Shown here: positions 32,540 to 40,405 of the stretch, one piece after another
Numbering within the stretch: position 1 is the stretch's first letter
How the letters are laid out: each line of letters begins with the position of its first letter
NCBI RefSeq assembly: GCF_000330505.1
Contig: NW_004443705.1
Location: forward strand, 3,959-44,363
Direction of reading: 5' to 3'
From: Entamoeba invadens IP1
Lineage: Eukaryota; Evosea; Mastigamoebida; Endamoebidae
Length of the DNA stretch: 40,405 nucleotides
Translations under genes and position numbers: made by a program
The notes under the pieces: generated by a model
What the model saw: the letters and a program-made list of their open reading frames with translations, nothing else
Told to the model about the DNA's origin: nothing
Database searches by the model: none

Positions 32540-33176
32540 CGTAGAAACTTTAGTCCCATATTTGTAAATTTCTAAAATTTTTCTTAAACTCCTTAAGTTG
32601 TAAATTGTTTGGTCAAAACCATAAAAATATTTCAAATTTAAAACCGAAATTTTCAGATAACGTATGTGAACCAACTCCAAAACGCGTTCTTGAAACTTGT
32701 TCTTCGATGTCACTTATTACGGTTTTACACGAGACGAGACTCGTTATGATCATGTTTTGAACAGTTTTAAACAAATGAATTTTTTTGGTTTTTATTTTAA
32801 TATTTTGTTTTTGTTTTTGTTATACAACACATTCTTTTGTCCGTTTTTATATCGTACTTGTTCGGGATAACATCGTTATTAATTTGCTTTAAAGCTTAAA
32901 AATTTTAAGACAATTTGATGGGTTTTTACCATACTTGTATAATAAAATTGTATATCTGTTATAAATTTCAAACCATTTGAAATATGACGAATTAATTAAA
33001 TTTAAATTTAAAAGTTCAATCTCGAATTTGAAAGACAGAGTAATTCAAGTTTTCATCAACTGTTCATTTTTACACGATCTACTTGAAAATCACATTGCAA
33101 TAGTTTACTAATAGTTTCAACTAAAAATGCAATTAAATATAAATAAACAAATAAAAGACGTGACGTGTCGACATGA

Positions 33177-33183
33177 TATAAAG
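33177..33183 (+). promoter_or_regulatory. TATA-like box of profilin
   Basis: TATAAAG lies 27-33 bases before the ATG at 33210, close to the usual position of the Entamoeba TATA-like element. TGACGTGTCGACATG lies just upstream and ATCATTCA just before the ATG. The same motifs are present in the left arm. Confidence 0.45.
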
Positions 33184-33209
33184 ATACACGCCAGTTTGTG
33201 ATCATTCAA

Positions 33210-33599
33210 ATGTCGTGGGACGGTTACACAGCTTCAATGATTGGTGCAGGCAAGGGCCACGGTGGAATCATTCTTGCGACTAATGGAGCAATCATGTCAC
33301 AGGTTGGCTTGACAATCCAACAAGCAGAAGCAACAACTATTGCAAATGCAATCATGTCTGGAAATGTGGGAGACTTCCAGTCAAAGGGACTTCACATTGG
33401 TGGTGTCAAATACACTGTCACAAGAGCTGACAAAGACGAGGGAACTGTTTTTGGAAAGGCTGGTGCAGCTGGTGTTTCAATTTACAAGGGAATCAAAGTC
33501 ATATTGATTGGATACTTCAAGGACGCGTCTGTCTCTGCTGGACAGAATTCAGACGCTGTCTACAAGCTCAAAGATTACATGGGACAATCGGGTTATTAA
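33210..33599 (+). CDS. Profilin
   Basis: 129 residues, the usual profilin length, starting MSWDGYTASMIGAGKGHGGI and ending MGQSGY. The frame is open 4 codons further upstream, but only with a GTG, and profilins start MSW. The W at residue 3, the internal G-rich turns and the terminal helix with YKLKDYM fit the family. Profilin binds G-actin, poly-proline tracts and phosphoinositides, and controls actin polymerisation in the cytosol; in amoebae this serves motility and phagocytosis. The ORF is intact, unlike its inverted copy at 13926-14316, and is bracketed by the duplication ends. Confidence 0.93.
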   Translation: MSWDGYTASMIGAGKGHGGIILATNGAIMSQVGLTIQQAEATTIANAIMSGNVGDFQSKGLHIGGVKYTVTRADKDEGTVFGKAGAAGVSIYKGIKVILIGYFKDASVSAGQNSDAVYKLKDYMGQSGY

Positions 33600-33757
33600 A
33601 TTCATTCACTTCTTCATCATTACTCACTTTTTCTATATATTATAATAAATCAAACCAATAATTTATTATAAAACAATTAATATAAATTAATTATTAAATA
33701 ATAAACTATAAATATAGATTTATTTTTTAAATTTTATGAAAAATTATTGATAAAAAA

Positions 33758-33865
33758 TAAAAATGTGTGAATTGAACACACGACTTTTTGTAATTTAACT
33801 TATTACCTGTAATCTAGAAAGATTAAAGTTTAAATAAAACATTTTACCAACTAAACTACTTCCAC
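33758..33865 (-). tRNA. tRNA-like element, second copy
   Basis: Identical to 13660-13767 within the inverted duplication and convergent with the profilin gene. The same D-arm/A-box and perfect T-arm/B-box are present, and the same weak acceptor pairing. Confidence 0.35.
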
Positions 33866-34319
33866 ATTTAATAAAAAGAAAAAATTATATGGTAATTTAT
33901 TTATTTTAGCAATTTTAATAATAATTATAATTTAGTTTATTTTTGTTCATCATTTATAATTTGCAGTTTTTTTATTAAACAATACATTAGATATATTATA
34001 GTTATTAAGTGTAATTTTTTTGTTTTTGTTTGTTAATACTATTTATAATACTTTTGTATCAGAATGATTTGTTTTTACAGTAATAAATTAATATGTTTAA
34101 TTTTTTAAAGTTATGTGACATATAATATACTGTTAAAAACATGAATGATATTATTTAAATTGAAAACATCTTTATTCCAAAATGACTGGTATTTTTCAAT
34201 GTTATTTAATTTGTGTTGACAAATTTTAGTTTGTTGTATTATTAAACTAACTTTAACAATAACATATAATAACATTCAAATTGATGAAAAATGCTTAACA
34301 TAATTATTTTGCAATTATT

Positions 34320-35492
34320 GTAAATTTATAATGATATTTGGACTGATCTCTCTTCGTATGATTTGAATGTTTCTACACAAAATTTGGACTTGAAACAAAC
34401 GAAGAAATATAATAAATTACTTTTCTTTGATACCAGTGAACACACTTATACATCAACTCAAAAAATTGAATTTACTTAATTTGACGTGAACAACAAAGTA
34501 ACCTGAATATAGTAAATTATGTGATAATAAATTTGATACAAAATATACAAAAATGATCATAATCAAATTTAAGTTATAATCATCAGTTTGACACCAATAG
34601 CATCTGGATTTGTTTTGTATAACTAAAAATACCGAACAGAAATTGATTGTCACAAATATTGTAAATGCACCTTCTTTGTGTTTTGATGTTGTTCTTTTGT
34701 ATTCAACAAATCTTGTTCATTCAGAGGTAGTCACAAACAAACTATCAGAACCAATGGATGCACCAATTCATACGATCTTATTTGTTATTTAACAACATAA
34801 ACATATGACTTTGACAAACAGTTTTCAACTATTAATTGTCCATGTGATGTCTCCAATTTTGAAAAACGGTGAAGTGTCAATTTATTATTCAAAACTACAA
34901 TTTCAGATCATTTGCGATTGATCACAACGGTAATGCACCACTTAAAATCGATAAAAAATTGATATTTTTTTAAGTAAAATCACTCGATTACAAAGACAGA
35001 GTTTGATATCATCAACCGATCTAACAACAACCAATACAGCGTATGGATTATCAATTGAATCTTTGACAATTTCCACATTTACAACTATTAGTAAGATAGC
35101 TGATATTAACACAATCATTGGGAAGAACTAAGGTTTGTTAGGTTAACTGTTGAATCCAAAATTGGAGAATTTGGAGCGACAACTTTGAATCAAACTACAA
35201 GAAGTATAATAGGTGCCTCAAAGTATTATAATGACTATGCAGATAATTATTTGTGCTCAAATCAACTCTTGTTTTATTGCTATTCAAGTACCAAAACTCA
35301 CATTTCATAATAATGGTATTATTAACACACAATGATGATCGTAAAAGTCTTTCGGATCATTCAAAATACAAAACAATTACATTGGATGTTGAACTTGAAA
35401 CTATGAATACTAACAACTCCGAGTCGTTAACAACAACCGATTTTGAATTGTTCTCATTATCAAAACAGATATCAGAGGAAACTATATTTTAA
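34320..35492 (+). pseudogene. Decayed coding region of unknown family
   Basis: Plus-strand frames give stretches of protein-like sequence rich in Thr, Ser and Asn, separated by stops and shifts. These include STQNLDLKQTKKYNKLLFFD (about 34370-34430), NTAYGLSIESLTISTFTT (about 35030-35090), VESKIGEFGATTLNQTTRSI (about 35150-35210) and KYKTITLDVELETMNTNN (about 35370-35420). The composition suggests an extracellular beta-rich protein. A MIFGLISLRMI-like start at about 34330 could be a lost signal peptide. I recognise no domain. 33901-34319, before it, holds only AT-rich DNA. Confidence 0.4.
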
Positions 35493-35838
35493 TAAAGTTG
35501 CAAATGTAACAGAATGAATATTTTCTTTAAAAGCACTTTTTTCTTTTTTTCCTAACTTCATATTTGATGCTGATATATTACAAATACATTAAATTTGCAT
35601 ATTTAGCTTGATATAAGAAACCTTCTTATGTCATTTGCATTTATCATGCGACAATAAATAAGACAACTCAACTTAAGTCATTCGACCTTTTAAGTTTCAA
35701 TTTAAAAAATGATATCAACCATTAAAGTAAAAAAAATGTTGTGTGACGATTTTTTTATTTTGTTTATTCTGTTGTTCTTATATTTTTTAAATTTATTAGT
35801 TTTTTTATCAATTTAATTTAAAAAATTAAATAATATCA
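35493..35838. other. AT-rich spacer, nothing recognised
   Basis: About 350 bp between the decayed coding region and the 3' end of the minus-strand TMK. No gene or repeat is seen. Confidence 0.55.
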
Positions 35839-38327
35839 TTAAATGTAATTAAATAAAGTTTCAAGCTCATATTTAACGTTTTCTAAAGAACTTCTTTTTG
35901 TGGGTTCGTTTTCCCAACAACCATTAATAATATCGTATATATCTTGATTCATCTCATCTGGCTTTGGTAATCGTGACCCTTTAATCACAAACTCTGCAAT
36001 TGACCAAGGAAATTTGAATTTATCGTAGGAATATGCATAACTCCATGAAATACACTCGAACATGGTGATAGCCAAAGAGTATATATCAGCACTCTTTTTA
36101 TATTTTTCTCGTTTTAACACTTCGGGCGCCATGTAGACTGGTGTACCAATTCCCTTTGTGAATGTCATGTTAGTCATTAGCAAGTTAACATTTCTTGCAC
36201 TTCCAAAATCAGTCAGTTTGGCATTTACATTGTTGTTAAAAGCAATTGAAATAACAAGTATGTTGTCTGGTTTGATGTCTCTGTGTAATATACCATTTGT
36301 GTGTAAATACAAAATTCCACTTAATGTATCCAACATTAATTTTATTCGAAGTTTCATTTCAATTTCTTTGCTATTTTTATGTTTCATTAAATCTTGTAAT
36401 GAACCAAACAGAGCAAATTCACTAACCATACACATTTTATTTGGGATAAACACAGCACCATAGAAATGGATGATATACTCACACCTGAATTTGTCTAACA
36501 TTGCAACTTCTTTTTCAAATTCTACGTCTGATTTATCTCCACTATCAGTTTTGCCGTCTTCGGTCTGTTTCATTTTCTTGATGGCCACCTCATTTCCTCT
36601 GTATTTTCCTTTGTAAACAACACCAAAAGATCCTTCACCCAATTTTGATTCTTCAATTAATTCTTCATAATCTATTCTTGTAGATTGACTTGTTATTCCT
36701 TTCATTATGATTTCATTTATATTTTCGATATTTGTTTTGAGATTTTTTGAGACTATGCAAATGGTGTTATTTATTCGACACGTGCATTCGGGTTTCAAAT
36801 ATATCTAAAATTCACATGCAAACTTCTTTTTTAACATGACGACTTCTGGTGTTACTCTTATTGTAAATTTGTCAATTTGTGTTGTTGTGGTGAATTGAAT
36901 TTTCAAGACGTTTTTGGACATATTGCCAACACAAAACACAATTTTTGTTTCTGTGTTGACAGGAATTTCTTCAATTTCAGAATTAAAATTGAGTTCTTTT
37001 GAAGAGACGCAAATGTTGTTTGCAAGTGAATTGAATTTGACATTTGATTTTTCCATTCCGAATATGGTTGTGGTTTTTTCTTGCTCCTTTGTGTGAATCA
37101 TTTTTAAAATTCTCTTCGTGGAAAATATTAACACTATAACAAGAATCGATAATACAAATATAATAAAAAGAACTACAACAAGTATGACCCACCACACAGC
37201 ACGCTTTTCACAATAAGTTCCATCTGGACTTGGTGCATACCAGAATGAACATTTGTTGCATTTTGAATTTTTTATTTCTTTACACTTTGTTATCTGAGAA
37301 AGTGTCACACATATTCCACTTGAAAGTAAGACCTTCGATGATAAACATGATTCGCAACTTCTTTTGGATGAACATGTTAGACACGTTGTTTCACACTTTT
37401 CACATTCATTTGTATTGACTTGAAAATACCCGTCTTTACATCGCGTGCATCCATGTTGTGTGACATTCACATCACATCCTATTTAACTATTTTGTGGTTA
37501 AGAGTCTCCACTCCATGTTTTGTAATTCGTTGAATTACAAGTCAAACATGTCGAATTTGTATTACACAATGAACATGAAAGATTACATTTATAACAGTCC
37601 AACCCATTTCTGTAATAACCTTCAGCGCATTTTGCACATCCACCAGATGATATAAATTGTGTGCAAATTCCTACCAATTCGGAATTTGTTTTGCAAATAT
37701 TATTTGAAATGTAAAATCCTGGTGGACATGAAAGACAGTAAGTCGGATTCATGACACAGGTCAAACAATTTGGATCGCATCTTTCACATTTATTAGTTGA
37801 TGAATTAAAATAATAAGAATTTTTACAACGCAAACAAGAAACCAAACTCTGATTTGTGCATTGTAAATCGTCATTTGTAAGACATTCTGCATTGTTTAAA
37901 ATTAAACTATTATCACACTCCAAACACTTTGAATTTGTGATGAAAGTGCAGTTGTTGATAAATGAAGTACATTTCCCGTTTTCATCATTTGGATCAGAAC
38001 AGTTATTGTGTTCACACTGTCCAGATTTATTTATTTCAAATTCAATTTCACATTTTGTGGGACGACCATTTTCACACACTTCACTTGATTTGTAGAGATC
38101 TGAGCACTTTTGACAATTGTTGAAATTTGTTATATACCCACTTTTACAAGCAATTATATTATTTTGATTGACCATTATGGAATTGTTATCAGGAATTTCA
38201 CAACTACCATTGTCAATTATATATAAATTGTGTAAACTGCAAATTTGACATGTACTATTAAAAGTTTGAATCAGACAAGATGATGTATTTTGACAGTGAC
38301 CTTTAGAAAGTAAATACCCATTTGAAC
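35839..38327 (-). pseudogene. Third TMK: 5'-truncated, three in-frame stops, intact kinase motifs
   Basis: A single minus-strand frame runs from about 38327 to the TAA at 35839-35841. It has CxxC furin-like repeats, a membrane segment (WWVILVVVLFIIFVLSILVI, about 37125-37190), a linker and a kinase with GEGSFG, VAIKKMK, HRDIKPDN, DFG and MAPEV. Three stops interrupt this frame and there is no frameshift: TAA at 37498-37500, TAA at 37483-37485 and TAG at 36805-36807. The last falls exactly where the paralogue has FACEFEIF, so it is a Glu codon turned into TAG. The first part of the ectodomain and the signal peptide are missing, because the coding sequence ends abruptly where a MULE begins. It is thus a dead gene as written, though its kinase part (35839-36798) is open. 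Confidence 0.85.
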
Positions 38328-40405
38328 GGGGAACGGAAAATCTGCCCTTTTAAAAATTGCCTTTTCAATAATTCGCCTTTTTTCGCCTTTATTTTTCAAC
38401 AAAATTTCAAGTCATTTGAATTTTTGTTGAATATTTATTTAAAACTCGTTTACAAAAATAAATCAATCTGTATTATTGTATTTATTACAAAAATATATAA
38501 TGTTTATAGTTAATTTATATTTATTATCGAGATGGTTTTTATATTAAATAAATAAGTATATATTTTTATTTAAATTCGAAAACTACATTATAATATAAAT
38601 AATTATTAACAATATTATTATTATATGAATAACTGTAAATATATATATACTGTATAATTATAAAATGTTAATAATTGTATAATATTTGTATTTTAATAAC
38701 ATAAAATATTGATTATAACACAAATAAATAAATAAAAAGTATATAAATAAATATATATTATATTTTATATTTTTTATGATTAAATAGAATTATTTTATTA
38801 TGAAACGTATTAGGTCATCTACAATATTCAATGGAAAATAAAACAACCACACCATTGGTTATATCCGACATTCCTCAACCTCCTAAATTTGAAATGATTT
38901 CATCAACACATGGAAATCCTCAACCATACATTAATGGTTATAAATTTAGATCTGTTGATAAAAAACGCATATTATTTAAATGTGAATACCAACAATGCAA
39001 AAAACGTATTAGATTGCTTTTTGATGAAAAAGGAAACACAATTGGATATGAAGAAACTGGTTCTCAAAAGGGTCTTCCACATAAACATGACACCACTTCT
39101 TATTTTGACAAAAAGTGTACTGAAAACATGAAAGAAGAAGCAAAGAAAGAAAACTCAAAAAATAAAAGCGCCATGGAAATAGTCGCAGAAGCTTACGTCA
39201 ATGGTTCTTCAAAACGTTTATCTTTATGTGAACATATAGTGCGAAGTCAAAAACAGATATCCAAAAACCCAAAAGAAATTGATCAAATCACATTCACTAA
39301 CGAGGAACTTTCTTTTGTCATGCACCAAGATTATGAAATGATTATATTTGGTAAAAAAGAATATTTAAATTATTTTAAAACATGTAATACAATTTTGATG
39401 GATGGAACTTTTAAATCATGTCCAAGTTTGTTTATTGAGATATATGGAAACAAAATTTTATATTAAATAATATATTATTACACAAAAAATATTGAAAATA
39501 AAATATTATAATATTGTTAAATAGAAAATATTTCATTTCTAAATTTAATATACAATTTATATGTATTATTATATTAAAAAATAATATATATATACATTCT
39601 AAATAAAATAATTTGATATTAAAGTGTTATAATATACTAATATCAAACATTTTTACAAAAATATTAATATATTTTTATATTATTTTTACATCATTTTTGA
39701 CAAATAGAATTGTTTTCTCAAATGTATACCATTCACGGTTTGCAAAATGGAGAATCTTTTCCAGTTTTTTATTCGTGTCTTGTTTCAAAAAGTAAAGAAA
39801 CGTACAAAAAATTATTCGATAAGATTGAAGAAATTTGTAAAGAAAAAGTGTTTCATAAAAATGTTGTTGTAATGGGAGACTTTGAAGTTGTGTATTTCAA
39901 AGATCTATTTGGAACTGAGGTTAATGTTAAATGTTGTCATTTTCATTTTTGCCAATCTCTTTACAGGAGAGTTTTAACTATGGGATTTGGTGAAAGATTT
40001 GTTGAAGGTGATTCGTTTAAAACCTTAATAAAAATGTTAATGTCATTGGCTTATTTGCCAAAAACAATGATCAGGGACACATTTTATATGATAAAAGAAG
40101 AACTGTGTCAAGACGAAGATGTTAAAGTGTTTTTTGAGTATTTTGAAAACACTTATATAAATGGCGTTTTTAAAATTGAGCACTGGTCGGTATTTGGTCT
40201 TCCCGAAAGAACAAATAACCGAGCGGAAAGTTTTCATTCGGCGTTGAATCGATTTATATGTATTTCTCATCCTGTTATTCACACTTTTGTTGAAAAATTG
40301 CTGTCTTTCCAGAATATTATAGATTTGAAATTTAAACTATTTGAAGAGTCACTTAACACAACTCGAAAAAAGATTGGTACGGTCGAAAAAAATATTACTC
40401 TAAAG
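38328..40405 (+). mobile_element. Mutator-like element (MULE), left end and body; right end outside window
   Basis: The left terminus is taken as GGGGAACGGAAAATCTGCCC (38328-38347), exactly where the third TMK's coding sequence stops. Just inside are five closely spaced GCCTTTT-like repeats (38343-38395). About 430 bp of AT-rich DNA leads to the transposase gene. The 9 bases to the left, CATTTGAAC (38319-38327), are the predicted target duplication. Confidence 0.65.
38831..40405 (+). CDS. MULE transposase, partial at right edge, one intron
   Basis: Exon 1 is 38831-39425, the intron is 39426-39707 (GTTTGTTTATT to ACAAATAG), and exon 2 runs from 39708 to beyond the window. Splicing joins TTTAAATCATGTCCAA to AATTGTTTTCTC and restores CPKLFSQMYTIHGLQNG, a typical MULE block. 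Without splicing, the frame stops at 39466. The N-terminus has a FLYWCH-like zinc-binding stretch (KCEYQQCKKRIRL followed by HKH). The catalytic set is visible: D in LMDGTF, D in VVMGDFE, the C-x-x-H type CCHFHFCQSLYRR, and E in NNRAESFHSALNRF. Exon 2 is open throughout. It would cut and reinsert the element. It appears capable of encoding an intact enzyme as far as can be seen. Confidence 0.85.

Larger units (their letters stand above)
31107..33018. other. Intergenic region without a recognised gene
   Basis: 1.9 kb of mostly AT-rich DNA. It contains a compositional island (31440-31600) and an inverted repeat (32366-32539). Short open frames occur (for example 31740-31850) but resemble no family I know and show no signal peptide or domain. 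Confidence 0.55.
33019..33900. repeat. Large inverted duplication, right arm (882 bp)
   Basis: Reverse complement of 13625-14507. This arm carries the intact profilin (plus) with its upstream region, and the tRNA-like element (minus). Sequence outside the arm is unrelated to the flanks of the left arm. Confidence 0.9.

Noticed and set aside
33198..33209. Upstream extension of profilin
   Set aside because: It begins with GTG; profilins start MSW, which matches the ATG at 33210.
35253..35492. 79-codon ORF as an intact gene
   Set aside because: It is the last piece of a longer decayed coding region and has no signal peptide or family match of its own.
35839..38327. Stop-codon reassignment (TAA/TAG as sense) to explain in-frame stops in the TMK and LRR genes
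   Set aside because: Intact genes here end at ordinary TAA, TAG or TGA codons and contain none internally; Entamoeba uses the standard code. Nonsense mutation is simpler.
1..40405. CRISPR arrays, prokaryotic operons or ribosome-binding sites
   Set aside because: The window is eukaryotic (spliceosomal introns, TMKs, profilin); no regularly spaced direct repeats were seen.

Overview
The window looks like nuclear DNA of an Entamoeba species. The closest fit I can suggest is the reptile parasite E. invadens, but that is inference without a database search. The reasons are very AT-rich intergenic DNA, introns opening with GTTTGTT, very short 5' leaders, and a gene mix typical of the genus: BspA-like leucine-rich-repeat proteins, cysteine-rich transmembrane receptor kinases (TMKs), a Rho-type GTPase, profilin, and many DNA-transposon remains.

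Layout. At 1-1243 (minus) is the N-terminal part of a BspA-like LRR protein, with an in-frame stop in its first 25 codons. From 1244 to 5470 there is AT-rich DNA with a 1.2 kb non-autonomous element (3921-5128). A TMK gene at 5471-10254 (plus) is broken by three frameshifts. A secreted-protein gene of an unrecognised repeat family at 10900-13535 (plus) is broken at several points. An 883-bp segment holding a profilin copy and a tRNA-like element lies at 13625-14507, and the same segment recurs in opposite orientation at 33019-33900 with an intact profilin. Between these two copies lie several MITE-like elements, a six-exon cysteine-rich membrane protein (15833-18821), a decayed Tc1/mariner-like region (about 19849-22553), an atypical Rho-like GTPase (22635-23270), a kinase relic (23750-24014, minus) and one intact TMK of about 2116 residues (24756-31106). 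To the right of the second profilin are a decayed coding region (34320-35492), a third TMK (minus, 35839 to about 38327) with three in-frame stops and no visible frameshift, and a Mutator-like (MULE) element. The MULE begins exactly where the third TMK is cut off, and its transposase gene has an intron and runs off the right edge.

How the parts fit. Three TMK loci and one TMK relic lie in about 33 kb. Only one is intact. The broken copy at 5471 shares a stretch of about 400 perfectly identical bases with it, and this stretch lies exactly over the front half of the kinase domain, while the cysteine-rich ectodomains are quite different. This suggests a receptor family in which the signalling domain is homogenised by gene conversion while the sensing domains diverge. 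The locus is also heavily worked over by DNA transposons and by a large inverted duplication that could support inversion of the 18.5 kb between its arms. Sequencing or assembly error remains a possible explanation for some of the single-base indels.
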